Assembly: GCF_029203305.1 (NCBI RefSeq)
Contig: NC_089464.1
Coordinates: 186,001-250,000 of the forward strand
DNA: 64,000 nucleotides
Reading direction: 5' to 3'
Source of the DNA: Yamadazyma tenuis
Taxonomy: Eukaryota > Ascomycota > Pichiomycetes > Serinales > Debaryomycetaceae
This document shows, one piece after another, positions 1-10,525 of this stretch; the first letter of the stretch is position 1; the number at the start of each line of letters is the position of its first letter. The notes under the pieces are model-generated. The model was not told where the DNA came from. It saw only the letters and a program-made list of their open reading frames with translations, and did no database searches. The position numbers and the translations under genes were made by a program.

Positions 1-3000
1 CAACCTCACCAACTCCAGGATCGGGACCTTCAGGTGCCTATTTCAAAGATTTGATCACCAATGAAGGATTTTCACCTTTGGACAAGTCTCCTAGTGACCC
101 TCAAACCAGGCACCAAATTTCGTATGGCAGTTTGAATAATTTTGATGCAGACGATTCTGACCTGATTACTAGAGGCCTTTCAGGGAAAGCTTCTAGGGAA
201 GGTCTCTTTGATGAGATAGAAAGACAACTTGATAGCGTTTATCTCGAACTTTTCAAGAAGATTTTAGATCAATGTCTCAAGGATTGTGATATCAAAGATG
301 ATACACAACGATGGTCAAATGCATTGACTATGTCCATCAATTTTGTGAACGGCTTAAAGCTAACGGACACTTTGGATATCAAACAATATGTCAAAATCAA
401 GAAGATTCCAGGAGGGAGAATCGAAGATACTCAAATGATAAACGGGTTATTCATGACTAAAAATATCGATTCAAAAAAGATGTCTTCACGGTTGAGTAAC
501 CCCAAAATCGCTTTGCTTATGTTTCCAATTGAGTACTTGAAACAAAAGGAACAGTTCATCAGTTTAAGGATTGTCCAGTCTCAGCAAGATGTGTATATCC
601 TGAATTTAGTTTCAAGATTGATTTCTTTAGAGCCAGACATCATTGTGGTCGGTGATACAGTTTGTCAGCTTGCTAAGGACTTTTTAGAAGATGCAAACAT
701 TACGGTGATTTCCAACACTAAACCCCAAGTGATTGAGAGAATTTCAAGATACACAAGAGCTGATATTTTTCAATCAGTTAATGACTTGTTCTTTAAAAAG
801 GGTACATTAGGTACCTGTCAAAAATTTGAAATCAAAAAACATCTCCATGGGAATGTTTTGAAGACATTTGCCTGCTTCACTGGTACTGATACTGAACTTG
901 GGTTTACTATAACTTTAAGAGGTGGAGATGAGGAGACCTTAAACTCCATCAAGTATGCCACTGAAAACTTACTCAGCACCCAGATCAATGCTAAGTTTGA
1001 AAAGAGTTACTTTGAGGATTCCAAATTGGTTTACCTTGAAGACCTCCCCAATGAGTCAGTAAGTTCGTTATCATCCAAGTTAAATCAAATTAAGAGTGAA
1101 GCTGAAATAGAAAACATGGGAATTGAAATAATACCAGATGAAAAGGAAGTTTTCGGGTACATCGCCATGTTTATAAACAGACATATTAGCACTTCTCCAG
1201 CTGCCAAGTTCTCTTTACCCACACCATTGGTTAATGCAGTTGAAGCGTTCTTTGTTTTTCATAATTTCAATGAGAGAAATAAACTATTGAAGTCTAACGA
1301 ATCCTTGGATGATGTGGAGATGAGTTTGATTGAAGAGTTGAAACTTAATATTGGACTTGAGAATATGCCCAATAAAGCACAGGATTTGTTGAAGTTTGTG
1401 AAACATGCAGCTGAAGTCAAACTGAAGATTTTGTTGAATCAGTTTCAGTCAAGAGCTAGGACTTGGGCAAACTATTTGAAACTTCCATCATACCAGTTGT
1501 ATCCCATATTTCATAGGAACATACATTTGTTATATTCAAGTGTTTCTAAAAAGTTCAACACCCCTTGTTCAGGTCCAAATATTATTGTTGTGGATTTTTA
1601 CACTGATAACGATAAGTTTTTGGGTTTGCAGTTGGATCAGATGTTCAGCGAATCTTTGACCGATTGTGATGAATGTGGAGAGCCAATGATAGACCATTAT
1701 CGGAACTATGTTCATGGGACAGGTAAGCTTGATATGGTGGTTGAAAAGTATGAGGCACTTTCTGCTGAACACAAGAACTTTCCTAACCAGAGAACTATGT
1801 GGAGCGTTTGCAAGCAGTGCAATTACAAAACCCCGGTTGTTTTAATGTCAGACGATACTTATTATTTTTCTATCGGTAAATACTTCGAGATAGCTTTCTG
1901 GGGCAGAAATGTAACCTTGAACAATCAAGGTGAGTGTCGTCATGATTTCTTTAAAGAGCATATCCGGTACTTTGGTTTCAATGACATGGCCATAAAAGTT
2001 GAGTACTTTCCCATTGATACCTACGAAGTGGTAGTCCCGAAGAAACAAACTGAGTATGATACTAGCGTTGAAATCAACTTAAAGGTTGAAGCTTTCGACA
2101 CAATAAGAACTAAAAGTGCCAACTTCTTTGATAGCATTTCTAAAAGGCTTAACAGAGTCAAGGTTGACACTTTTGATAAGGCAGAAGATGGAGCCAAAGT
2201 AATCGAACAGATGAAAGAACGATTGGACCAGCAACGGAGCATTTTGGAAGAAGACTTATTAAACATATACAATCTGACACCTTCGACCTACTACCTTCCT
2301 ATGAACTCAATTTTACGAGAATTACAAGAGTTGGGAGTGGCTTGGGATGCAGACTTTAATGACTTTGAAACTCAGTTCTTACCTTCAGAAAATGAAATCA
2401 CCAGAATAACTCAATTCCATTTAAGAAACTTCTTGATCGATAAGTATAACATCGATAATGCCAAAGAGGTTGAAATGAACGATATGTCGAAGTCAGTGGA
2501 TAGTGTTGGAAGCGAAAAAGAAGGACTTTCAAGCAAAAGTGATGAAAAGACCGTGAAACAGCAAGACAAAGACTCCGAATTGGTACAGAATTTGAATGAA
2601 TCACCACGAAAGGAAATTGGTAAGCTTATACCTCGCGCATTAGAAGGACCAGGTTCCAATGTTGTTGATAAGGTCAATAAAATTGAACAGAAGTTAGAAC
2701 ACGAAAGAATCCAGAATACGGGATCTAGGGTTTCTAGTGGAACTGGAAGTATGACAGACGAAAGAAAGTCCGGCTTTTCTCCACCTAAGAAAGCCCTGTC
2801 CAAATTATTAGGCCGCAAATCGTCTGATCTTTCTATCAGCTCTGTCAACTCACAGTTAGGAGTAAATTCAAACAAGCCGGTTACTAAAGTTTCCCAACTT
2901 ACAAACTTCTTTGACCAGATGAGTTTTGACCAAATCTCCATGGAATTTAAAAAGCAAAGAGAGCAGGAATTGAGGAAGAATTTGAACAAATTTAGGGCTC

Positions 3001-4520
3001 TTCCTATTGTTGCATCAAAACCTATTGTTGAGATGTACAACAAAATCGAAGATGTTGTTAACGCTGATGAGTTAGAAGTAGAAAAGGCCAATCGAAGACT
3101 TCCGAGAAGACTTACATCTGATTCTCTCATTGGGAAGAGACCCGATGAAAGTACTGCTCCTGATTTAACAAGAGCGCGTCCTTCAGATGTGAATGATTCG
3201 AAAGACAGAGATAAACAAGGTGAAAAGTTAAAAGAGAAGGATGCAAAAGCGATTGAAAATCTCAAATCGAAAGAAAAGGACAAACTACTTGATATCCCCC
3301 AGCCCGAAAGAGTTTCTCTTTTGAAATCGTTGACAAACTTTTGGGCTGATAGATCCGCTTCTTTGTGGGATCCTCTCGATTATCCTCTTGACTCAACAGA
3401 GCACACTTTTGCAGACTCTGATATTATTGTGAGAGAGGATGAGCCAAGTTCACTTGTTGCTTTTTGTTTATCAACCAATGATTACAAGCAAAAGATCAAA
3501 TCATTGGCTCAAGAGCCAGATGATGATATAAAGCTAGACAGTGAAGTGAACAACAAGAAATTCAATAGTTTTGCCAAGATCGAAAAGAAGTTCAAGAATC
3601 GGTTTGACAATAGCAAGAAGCCCAGCGAACTCGAAAACATTTTGACGAAGAACAAATCTACTCATTTGAAGTATCAGTTTGCAGATGGGTCTACCACTTT
3701 ATCTTGTAAAATCTTCTACTCCGAGCAGTTTGAGGCACTTAGGAAGGCATGTGGTAAAGAGGACCGGTTCCTTCAGAGTTTATCGCGGTGTATAAAATGG
3801 AACTCTAGTGGTGGGAAGAGTAAGTCCAACTTTTTGAAGACATTGGACAACAGGTACATTGTGAAAGAGTTAAGCAAATCGGAGTTGGAGTCATTTGTTC
3901 CAATTGCGCCATTCTACTTCAAGTATATTGGACAGTCGATGTTCAATACTTTGACTACTGCCTTAGCCAAGATATTCGGGATATACCAAATCCAAATTAA
4001 AAACATTATCACCGGGAAGACTTTCCGAATGGAATTCCTTATCATGGAAAACTTATTCTACAATAACAAGACCACCCGTATTTTCGACTTAAAGGGGTCT
4101 ATGAGAAACAGACACGTGACCCAAACCGGTAAGGAGGATGAAGTATTACTAGATGAGAACATGATTGAGTACATCTACGAGTCACCATTATTTGTCAAAG
4201 AACACCTGAAGAAGCTATTGAGAGGATCACTTTTCAACGATTCCTCTTTCCTCTCTGCCATGGACGTGATGGACTACTCGCTAATCATCGGTATCGATGA
4301 CCAAACCAAAAAGTTGTACATTGGTATTATTGACTGGTTGAGGACCTTCACCTGGGACAAAAAGGTTGAAAATTGGGTCAAAGGAAATAATTTGATCGGG
4401 GGAAACAAAGGTAAGGATCCCACGATCATCACCCCCAAACAGTACCGGATCCGGTTCCGAGAGGCCATGGAGAGGTATATATTGGAAGTACCCGACATTT
4501 GGTATGAAGGTAAGAACTAG
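1..4520 (+). CDS. FAB1: Phosphatidylinositol 3-phosphate 5-kinase Fab1 (PIKfyve), 5'-truncated by window edge
   Basis: Makes PI(3,5)P2 from PI3P on vacuole and endosome membranes, which controls vacuole size and retrograde traffic. The reading frame is open from base 3, so the true start and the family's N-terminal FYVE finger lie outside the window. Counting codons from base 51, a GroEL/CCT-like lid domain is seen around 140-320 (GGDEETLNSIK near 291), then a Cys-rich region (DECGEP near 539, SVCKQC near 585), a charged low-complexity linker around 820-1110, and the C-terminal lipid kinase domain: DLKGSMRNRH near 1345, MDYSLIIGID near 1403 and IIDWLRTFTWDKK near 1424. Domain order and kinase motifs are diagnostic for Fab1 rather than a type I PIP kinase. 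Stop TAG at 4518-4520. Confidence 0.97.
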   Translation, partial: TSPTPGSGPSGAYFKDLITNEGFSPLDKSPSDPQTRHQISYGSLNNFDADDSDLITRGLSGKASREGLFDEIERQLDSVYLELFKKILDQCLKDCDIKDDTQRWSNALTMSINFVNGLKLTDTLDIKQYVKIKKIPGGRIEDTQMINGLFMTKNIDSKKMSSRLSNPKIALLMFPIEYLKQKEQFISLRIVQSQQDVYILNLVSRLISLEPDIIVVGDTVCQLAKDFLEDANITVISNTKPQVIERISRYTRADIFQSVNDLFFKKGTLGTCQKFEIKKHLHGNVLKTFACFTGTDTELGFTITLRGGDEETLNSIKYATENLLSTQINAKFEKSYFEDSKLVYLEDLPNESVSSLSSKLNQIKSEAEIENMGIEIIPDEKEVFGYIAMFINRHISTSPAAKFSLPTPLVNAVEAFFVFHNFNERNKLLKSNESLDDVEMSLIEELKLNIGLENMPNKAQDLLKFVKHAAEVKLKILLNQFQSRARTWANYLKLPSYQLYPIFHRNIHLLYSSVSKKFNTPCSGPNIIVVDFYTDNDKFLGLQLDQMFSESLTDCDECGEPMIDHYRNYVHGTGKLDMVVEKYEALSAEHKNFPNQRTMWSVCKQCNYKTPVVLMSDDTYYFSIGKYFEIAFWGRNVTLNNQGECRHDFFKEHIRYFGFNDMAIKVEYFPIDTYEVVVPKKQTEYDTSVEINLKVEAFDTIRTKSANFFDSISKRLNRVKVDTFDKAEDGAKVIEQMKERLDQQRSILEEDLLNIYNLTPSTYYLPMNSILRELQELGVAWDADFNDFETQFLPSENEITRITQFHLRNFLIDKYNIDNAKEVEMNDMSKSVDSVGSEKEGLSSKSDEKTVKQQDKDSELVQNLNESPRKEIGKLIPRALEGPGSNVVDKVNKIEQKLEHERIQNTGSRVSSGTGSMTDERKSGFSPPKKALSKLLGRKSSDLSISSVNSQLGVNSNKPVTKVSQLTNFFDQMSFDQISMEFKKQREQELRKNLNKFRALPIVASKPIVEMYNKIEDVVNADELEVEKANRRLPRRLTSDSLIGKRPDESTAPDLTRARPSDVNDSKDRDKQGEKLKEKDAKAIENLKSKEKDKLLDIPQPERVSLLKSLTNFWADRSASLWDPLDYPLDSTEHTFADSDIIVREDEPSSLVAFCLSTNDYKQKIKSLAQEPDDDIKLDSEVNNKKFNSFAKIEKKFKNRFDNSKKPSELENILTKNKSTHLKYQFADGSTTLSCKIFYSEQFEALRKACGKEDRFLQSLSRCIKWNSSGGKSKSNFLKTLDNRYIVKELSKSELESFVPIAPFYFKYIGQSMFNTLTTALAKIFGIYQIQIKNIITGKTFRMEFLIMENLFYNNKTTRIFDLKGSMRNRHVTQTGKEDEVLLDENMIEYIYESPLFVKEHLKKLLRGSLFNDSSFLSAMDVMDYSLIIGIDDQTKKLYIGIIDWLRTFTWDKKVENWVKGNNLIGGNKGKDPTIITPKQYRIRFREAMERYILEVPDIWYEGKN

Positions 4521-5017
4521 TCGTGCCCGACCGGAAGAGGCTGAAAAAATATCGAGACACGGTTCCACAAATCTAACGGTTAAAAGAACCGCCGGTAAAT
4601 AGCCGTCGCAGACAACCGCAATTCGGCTGTTGTCAAGCGAAGTAGCACAGTATATAGAAAATATACTCAATACGTCGTTGGAAACCCAACCGTATTGTTA
4701 CCAAGCAAAATACTTGCCAGATCTTATCGGTTCAGCCAGCCATGTTTGGCTGAGGCGCGTTTATGTAAAGCCGCACATTTCTAATGTTGATTCAATAAAG
4801 TTATTTTTTCAACTACCCCTTTTCCAACAAATTGGCCAAATTTTACAGAAACTTCTTTTGATCCAGTTTTCCAGTAAGCCTGCTACCCACTCCCGACTGT
4901 GTGCTCGTGCTCCTCAATATCTACGTGCCCTCGAAACTTGTCGCTTTTTTAACCGTTCACATCTAGAAGTTTTGTGTACCCGAGAGCCTGATCCCATCTG
5001 ATAAAGTTTCAATTACC
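4521..5017. other. FAB1-RIM9 intergenic region
   Basis: About 500 bp holding the FAB1 3' flank and the RIM9 promoter. A perfect 7-bp inverted repeat (TCAGCCA at 4732-4738, TGGCTGA at 4747-4753, 8-base loop) and an AT-rich TATATAG element near 4652 are visible. The open frames here start at TTG and show no family resemblance. No RNA gene was recognised. Confidence 0.5.
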
Positions 5018-6649
5018 ATGGGCTTGGGGTTTAATACCGTTTCGCTGGTGTTGATCTTGGTGTCATTTGTGTTCCTCCTTTTGGCCACCATTTCCACCCC
5101 CATCGTCAGTTCTTTCAGTCTTGCTTCCACTTCTTCCTTTACCTACGGGGTGTTTGGATACTGTTCGGACAAAAGCTCCGACTGTACGGCATCGTCTGCT
5201 GATTATCCCTACCTGTTGGGCTCTGTCCAGCCTAGGCTCGACTGGCTTCTCGATAGAGACACCAGGAACCATTTGGCCTCCACCTTGATCATTGCCCCTA
5301 TTGCGTGCGGGTTTAACTTTGTGTGCTTGATTGTGGTATTTGTGTCCCACTTTTTTTCCAGCGGCATACTTATCTTCTCGATTGTGTTCAACATCCTCAC
5401 CTTCCTCTTGACGGCGTTGATTGCAATTTTGGTGGTGCTCATGTTCCATCCCTATGTTTCATGGACAGGGTGGATCTTGGTTGGGTCTGCGGCCGCAACT
5501 TTGATTTCAATTGTGTTCCTCTTCCTTGAGTTGAGACTTTCGAACAGTCCGGTGCAATCGGACGTGGAGTCCATCAACGAAATGGCTACATTTGATAACA
5601 AGTTCGGCGCAGGCCCCCCAGTGGGTGCGTTTATGCCCCCAAATTCGACCGCTTTCAATAGAGGATACTCGAATCTTGATAACGACAGTTCCATCAGCAA
5701 GGATTACGAGTTTAAGGCCACCGGCAATCAAGTCAATAACCAGGTATCGAAGACAATGACCAACTCGAGCATCTATAACTCGAACCCCCAAATGGCTAAA
5801 GACTTTACTCAGTATAGCAACAATTCATTTGGTTCCAGGACCGCGGGTTCTTCTCACTTTGAAGACGCCCAGGTGAATTTTGTCAACGGCCCAAATACGC
5901 CAATTTCCTCCAAACAGCAAATGGCCCCCACTTTTGTACCAAACACCGCTACTCCTACCACCAACGATACACCCGAGTCTCGCGTGCCTCATTTGCCTTA
6001 TCCCGCTGGACGTCCATTGAATAAACCTCCTTATGGCGGTGCTGATATGAGCGTGTTTGAGCACCATCCGGAGGTGGAAGGACACGAGCCATTTACTGAA
6101 TTGAACGACGATTTGCCTCCTCAGGTCGAACCTGCCAACCAATATGTTCACAGAGGAAGCCAAACTTCAGACCTTTCGGACGCCTCTTCCGACTTCACTT
6201 CTGTGTCTCAAAGAGCCATAAACCCAAGGTATAACCCCCAACAACAATACGGGGGTCCTGAATACCTCCCTCCTCAACAGCAGTATCAGACTCTGTACCC
6301 TCAACAACAACCGTTCCAGCCTCAGTTTCAACAACAGAACCCTGGATACGGAGGCTCACCAATGATGAACCAGAATATTCCTCCAGTTACCTCTCATCAA
6401 CAACCAATGATGAACTATGGGCCACCCCCTCCTAATCAACACCGGTTTATGATGGCTCGCCCACAACCAACTGCTTCTGACAATGCGTTGGCCAACAACC
6501 CAGACTTTGCAATTGGTGGAGTAAGAAAGAAACCAGGAATGAACAAACCCAACATGGGTGCTAGTAGAATGGGCATACCAGGAATGGGAGGTTCCAAACC
6601 AGGCCAAGGAGGTGCCGGCACCGGAAGAGGTCCTTATGGAATGATTTGA
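5018..6649 (+). CDS. RIM9: Rim9/PalI-family pH-response membrane protein
   Basis: Plasma-membrane component of the Rim101/PacC ambient-pH sensing complex, in the Sur7/PalI claudin-like family. Four membrane segments are seen: residues 8-28, 88-110, about 115-142 and 149-171. The first extracellular loop has the family GVFGYC motif (44-49) followed by a second Cys. After residue 175 comes a long hydrophilic cytosolic tail, rich in Asn/Ser and then in Pro/Gln (PQQQ and QQQ runs around 405-460), ending in a Gly/Met/Pro-rich stretch with KKPGMNKPN. At 543 residues it is longer than S. cerevisiae Rim9 (about 240), as is usual for long-tailed PalI proteins. The first ATG is followed directly by TM1, which supports this start. 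It converges on TLG2, 86 bp away. Confidence 0.88.
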   Translation: MGLGFNTVSLVLILVSFVFLLLATISTPIVSSFSLASTSSFTYGVFGYCSDKSSDCTASSADYPYLLGSVQPRLDWLLDRDTRNHLASTLIIAPIACGFNFVCLIVVFVSHFFSSGILIFSIVFNILTFLLTALIAILVVLMFHPYVSWTGWILVGSAAATLISIVFLFLELRLSNSPVQSDVESINEMATFDNKFGAGPPVGAFMPPNSTAFNRGYSNLDNDSSISKDYEFKATGNQVNNQVSKTMTNSSIYNSNPQMAKDFTQYSNNSFGSRTAGSSHFEDAQVNFVNGPNTPISSKQQMAPTFVPNTATPTTNDTPESRVPHLPYPAGRPLNKPPYGGADMSVFEHHPEVEGHEPFTELNDDLPPQVEPANQYVHRGSQTSDLSDASSDFTSVSQRAINPRYNPQQQYGGPEYLPPQQQYQTLYPQQQPFQPQFQQQNPGYGGSPMMNQNIPPVTSHQQPMMNYGPPPPNQHRFMMARPQPTASDNALANNPDFAIGGVRKKPGMNKPNMGASRMGIPGMGGSKPGQGGAGTGRGPYGMI

Positions 6650-6735
6650 TGAGTGGATATTCCTTGCTTGGAATTATTATGTATTATTAGGTTTACTTAT
6701 TTAGCTGATTTACTTCAAACTTTAGATTATTTGGT

Positions 6736-7914
6736 TCAGGTGGGCGAATCTCCTATGGGAATGTTAAGGTCTGGATCCTTGTGTTCTCCTATGTCTTCTT
6801 CTGGTCTATCCACTGATGGTCTGTCATTAACGGGTGCCTCAGAAACCGGTTTGTCCGAGGGGGGCTTTTCGACATATTTGGTGGTTCCATGAGGTTTTAC
6901 AACCACGATAATGAATAAGGCAAACACCACCAAACTAAGAAGAAAGATGATTTTACACTTGGTGGTTCGGGATTGGTAGCTCTTGGCTTTGAGGAGCTCT
7001 TTGTTACCGTCCTTTACATCCTGGGCAGTGTTGGTGATGTTGTAGTCGATTCGATCTAAAATCGTTCCTTGTTCCACCACCAAACTCTCCATTTCCTTAA
7101 ATATGGTGGAGATCTCAAGAATCCCCATGGCGAGCTTGGAGATTTCGCGTTCTCTCTGGGCCATGATCTGGTCACTGGGCTGTCGTTGGAGTTGGAGTTG
7201 TTGTTGGGTCTCCTGAAGCACCTGCTTGGAGTAGTTTTCGATGTTTTTGGTTTCTTCTTCTTGGAGAAGAAGGCGTTGTTTTTCATCGGCATTGACATGA
7301 GACGTTCTCATGCTGAAGCTGGTATCATTCAAGTCGTCATAGTCGTCATCTCTGAGAAATTTGATGTAGTTGTTTTGAAGGTTTCGAAAGATCAAAGAGG
7401 AGTTCTGGATCTTTAAGGCATAATTTTTCTTGAAGTTTTCAATCATTTTAACTTCGTTGTTGGAGTAGTTCAAGTGAAGGCGCTGGTGATTCTTCTGGAG
7501 GAAGTCGAACTTCTTGATCAAAACGTACGAGTTTTCAAACTTCTTGGTGATCTCATAGTTCAAGCCCTCGATCTTCTTTTCGATCTCGGGTTTGTCATTT
7601 GAGCTCGTGATCAACAATTTCTTGTACAAAGAGCTCAACTCGGACGTCAGTGTCTTGATAGATTCTAGGTTATCGTCGATATGTTTCAGAATGTCGAAAA
7701 TCGAAGGAGCAATGTTTTGTAGTTCAATTGCCCCGTCATCATCCTTATATTGAGGTCTGTTTCTCCTTCTACCAATTAGCCCTTCCTCCTCTTCAAAAGA
7801 ATCAAATCGATCGGAAGAGAGTCGAGTGGTCGCACCAGAGAGCGTGCTGTTGAGCTCTCCACGAGGAATGGTTCGCCGGTACGATAGATAAAGATTGGTT
7901 CTGTCTCTAAACAT
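6736..7914 (-). CDS. TLG2: t-SNARE syntaxin Tlg2 (syntaxin-16 type)
   Basis: Qa-SNARE of the trans-Golgi/early endosome that drives fusion of endosome-derived vesicles and the Cvt pathway. The N-terminus (MFRDRTNLYLSYRRT) is the short peptide that in this family binds the SM protein Vps45. A helical Habc-like region covers about 70-200, a Gln-rich linker follows around 235-250, and the SNARE helix about 255-312 has the central Gln in LVVEQGTILDRID. A single membrane anchor lies at about 318-339. Like yeast Tlg2, it has a C-terminal tail beyond the anchor, here about 50 residues rich in Pro/Asp/Lys, which is unusual for syntaxins. ATG at 7912-7914. ROD1 ends 128 bp upstream on the same strand. 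Confidence 0.93.
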   Translation of the reverse strand: MFRDRTNLYLSYRRTIPRGELNSTLSGATTRLSSDRFDSFEEEEGLIGRRRNRPQYKDDDGAIELQNIAPSIFDILKHIDDNLESIKTLTSELSSLYKKLLITSSNDKPEIEKKIEGLNYEITKKFENSYVLIKKFDFLQKNHQRLHLNYSNNEVKMIENFKKNYALKIQNSSLIFRNLQNNYIKFLRDDDYDDLNDTSFSMRTSHVNADEKQRLLLQEEETKNIENYSKQVLQETQQQLQLQRQPSDQIMAQREREISKLAMGILEISTIFKEMESLVVEQGTILDRIDYNITNTAQDVKDGNKELLKAKSYQSRTTKCKIIFLLSLVVFALFIIVVVKPHGTTKYVEKPPSDKPVSEAPVNDRPSVDRPEEDIGEHKDPDLNIPIGDSPT

Positions 7915-8042
7915 GTAGTTGTTGAATTCTCAAGTCGCGAATGCGACTTTTGGCTGCAATCTATAAATCTGTGTATTATGCAATAGAATCCCTAATTAAT
8001 AAATAAGCCTGATGGTTACAGCAATAAACAAGCGTCATGCTA

Positions 8043-10259
8043 TCACCGTTTGTCCTTCTTTTTGTTGAGAAAATGCACGTTGTGAAGACTCAAGGAGGAA
8101 CTCGACCGGATGGGCACAGATCCTCCAAGAACCGCAGTTCTATCACTGGCCCTACTCGATGGCATGGCTACACTAACAGTCGATTGACTGGAAGCATCGG
8201 GTGCAGAAAAGTCGGAGCAGCCAGAACTTGAGGACCTTCTCTGTGCTCCAGGCCGAGGCAAGTTACTGGGCAACGGTGACACCGGAGAAACTGTACCAGA
8301 CCCAGGACGACTGGACCGAGTAGTTTGTTCAAATGTCTTATTGGCCTCATCGAGGTTGATCTTAGAGCCTGGGAGTGGAGGTTCATAGGCGGGAGAAAGC
8401 TCTTCCTCATCTGGCTGGCGGATGGCCTCGTGGTACGATGGGACTTGCGAAATGTTTAAAACACTTTCACTTTGAGTACGAGATAAGTGAACGGGACTGA
8501 AAGCTCCAGGAGACATAAGTACATTGTTGGAAGACAAAGGGGGTCTTCGTTGAGCAAAGTAGTCTCCTTCTTCATCTAGACTGAAGGTGGCACGTTCGGG
8601 GGTAGGGGTTGCTAAGGGTGTGGGAGTTGAAGTGCCCAGTTCTTGTGATTGTCGTTGAAGACTTAAAAGTCGCAAGTTCTCGTTCAACTGCACACTGTCG
8701 ATAGGAGACATGTTAAAGTCCTGGACGGCCGTGAGGGGCGCAGGGATCTCTCTAGGAGTGACAGATCCAGAGGTAATGGGAGATTCAATAGGTGAGACAT
8801 CTGACCAGAGTCTGTCATAGATGTGTTGCTCATAGATGGGAGGAGCCACCAACCCGGAGAAATCAGTATATGATGAGGAGTTGGACCGGATGGCGGTACT
8901 GCTGGTTCCGGTGATGGTTCCAGCAGCAACACCGGCCTCGACCAAGCTGGTGTGACTTCCGGTGCGGTCTCCCGAGAAGAGCACTTCGTCAAACTCACCA
9001 TCACTGACCTCATCATCCACCCCAGATCTTACTGTGACAAATGGAGAAATGAACAACAGCACCGGCAAGGAGGCTCGCAACTCAGACACATGCCCGTCGG
9101 GGTTCACAAGTCCAATTGTAAACTTGATTTTATGACGGACCTTGATGTTGGTGAGAATGTCACAATCTTGACAGCATTTGGATAAACTCGGAGGAACCGT
9201 CAAAAACGTCTGAAGCTCCCACTTATCAAGCTGAAAATTCAGGTCGTCTTCAGAAGGACGAGGAATCACCTTTTCGGTAATGTTTCGTTCGACGTTCTTC
9301 ACTGGAGGCACATACCCAATATACGAATAGTATTCAACCAAGGCGATTTTAATTTCTCCCAAACGCAATCCTTTGAGAAGTGGCACCAACATCATGCTTA
9401 TCGGCGTGCCCGAGCCGACAGCAATGGCCTTGGATGGTACTGTGAGTGAGTATTCGACTTTCTTGGGCCAAGTGTTATCAACAGCAACGGTTTCCAGGAG
9501 TTCTACCGAGTCAGTAGTTAGAGTTCTAACCACTCGAAGGTGTTTTTTTGCAACCATGGGGGAGTGGAACTTTCCCCTGTCGATGGTGGCCACAAGGTGA
9601 TACACTACCGATGCCCCGGGCAATCCTTCCACCGATTCTGGAATGCTACCAGGAAGAATAGCACTGAAGGGAATCTCGTAGTTGCCCTTCACGAGCGTGT
9701 AGTTTGTTAAGCGCTGTGATCCCAAGGCTGCAAGACTGGAGGAACTAGCGTTGGACGACGAAAGCATCAGGAGGTTCGATGAACTTCCTGTGGGTGAAGG
9801 TCTGAGGTTGGCAAGGTTAGAAGACGATTTTGAACGAAAATGACCTCCCAACCCTTTCAACGAGGTGGTGGAACTGGTACGGGCCAACGCTGAACCAGGG
9901 CCGTTGATTCCAGCAGAGAGCCCGCTGTTTTCGTACATGTTATTCAAGTACTTGTTGATTTCACTGTTGTCCCAGTGATAGTCATAAATCTTACGCTCAT
10001 GACGAACATTTTTGGGATAAGATCCCTTGGTGGTAATCACCAGATCAGTGAACAGTAGACGAAGCATGGCGTAGAGTTCGAGGTTGAGCTTTTTGATGGC
10101 AAACGGTTCGTTTACAGATAAAACAATTTTACCTGAAAGAAGGGCTGAGGCAGCATCATCAGGAGGGCCCTTGAGAATCAAGACATCATGTTCGTGATTC
10201 TTCAACCGAATGTCAAACAAGGACGCTTGTTTCGAGGTGTTTGCGGACTTCTTGGGCAT
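8043..10259 (-). CDS. ROD1: Alpha-arrestin Rod1/Rog3 (Rsp5 adaptor)
   Basis: Ubiquitin-ligase adaptor that recruits Rsp5 to nutrient transporters and receptors for endocytosis. The N-terminal arrestin fold runs about 12-215 (FDIRLKNHEHDVLILKGPPDDAAS at the start is characteristic of the Rod1/Rog3/CreD group), interrupted by a Ser-rich insert around 115-185; the C-terminal arrestin half follows to about 410. The tail is disordered and rich in Ser/Pro/Thr, with a PPIY motif near residue 471 and weaker PY-like sites (VPSYHEA, SPAYEPP) that could bind Rsp5 WW domains. It ends in a Lys-rich KKKDKR. The start ATG at 10257-10259 is the first possible one. Rod1 and Rog3 cannot be separated with certainty from sequence alone. 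Confidence 0.87.
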   Translation of the reverse strand: MPKKSANTSKQASLFDIRLKNHEHDVLILKGPPDDAASALLSGKIVLSVNEPFAIKKLNLELYAMLRLLFTDLVITTKGSYPKNVRHERKIYDYHWDNSEINKYLNNMYENSGLSAGINGPGSALARTSSTTSLKGLGGHFRSKSSSNLANLRPSPTGSSSNLLMLSSSNASSSSLAALGSQRLTNYTLVKGNYEIPFSAILPGSIPESVEGLPGASVVYHLVATIDRGKFHSPMVAKKHLRVVRTLTTDSVELLETVAVDNTWPKKVEYSLTVPSKAIAVGSGTPISMMLVPLLKGLRLGEIKIALVEYYSYIGYVPPVKNVERNITEKVIPRPSEDDLNFQLDKWELQTFLTVPPSLSKCCQDCDILTNIKVRHKIKFTIGLVNPDGHVSELRASLPVLLFISPFVTVRSGVDDEVSDGEFDEVLFSGDRTGSHTSLVEAGVAAGTITGTSSTAIRSNSSSYTDFSGLVAPPIYEQHIYDRLWSDVSPIESPITSGSVTPREIPAPLTAVQDFNMSPIDSVQLNENLRLLSLQRQSQELGTSTPTPLATPTPERATFSLDEEGDYFAQRRPPLSSNNVLMSPGAFSPVHLSRTQSESVLNISQVPSYHEAIRQPDEEELSPAYEPPLPGSKINLDEANKTFEQTTRSSRPGSGTVSPVSPLPSNLPRPGAQRRSSSSGCSDFSAPDASSQSTVSVAMPSSRASDRTAVLGGSVPIRSSSSLSLHNVHFLNKKKDKR

Positions 10260-10455
10260 GGTGTGATGGATGATGCCTTATTTGAACGTTTTTCCCGTGC
10301 TATCAGTATTATATATTTTTCTGTGGATAAGATGAGTGGGAGATTTTAGGTCAACGGGTGCCGGACCTATTTGCGCGATCGATAAAAAGAAAGTCGGGTT
10401 TAGCAGATATCCGAGGGGGTTATTTACCGAGGGTGCATATCAGCCGTTGAAGGTC

Positions 10456-10525
10456 GTGGGGGTTCACGGGTGTGGCCCCTGGGTGGTGGGGGACAAGGCC
10501 ACCGCGCTCTTCTAATATCCCCCGG
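10456..10525. promoter_or_regulatory. Cluster of Mig1-like GC boxes upstream of ROD1
   Basis: GTGGGG at 10456-10461 and 10486-10491 and CCCCGG at 10520-10525 fit the SYGGGG core bound by Mig1-type C2H2 repressors, 200-265 bp upstream of the ROD1 start. Glucose control of ROD1 is known in S. cerevisiae mainly at the protein level; binding here is inference from short motifs. Confidence 0.3.

Noticed and set aside
2411..3283. 290-codon minus-strand frame inside FAB1
   Set aside because: It is antisense to the Lys/Glu/Ser-rich linker of FAB1, which naturally leaves the opposite strand open; its Ser/Phe/Leu composition matches nothing.
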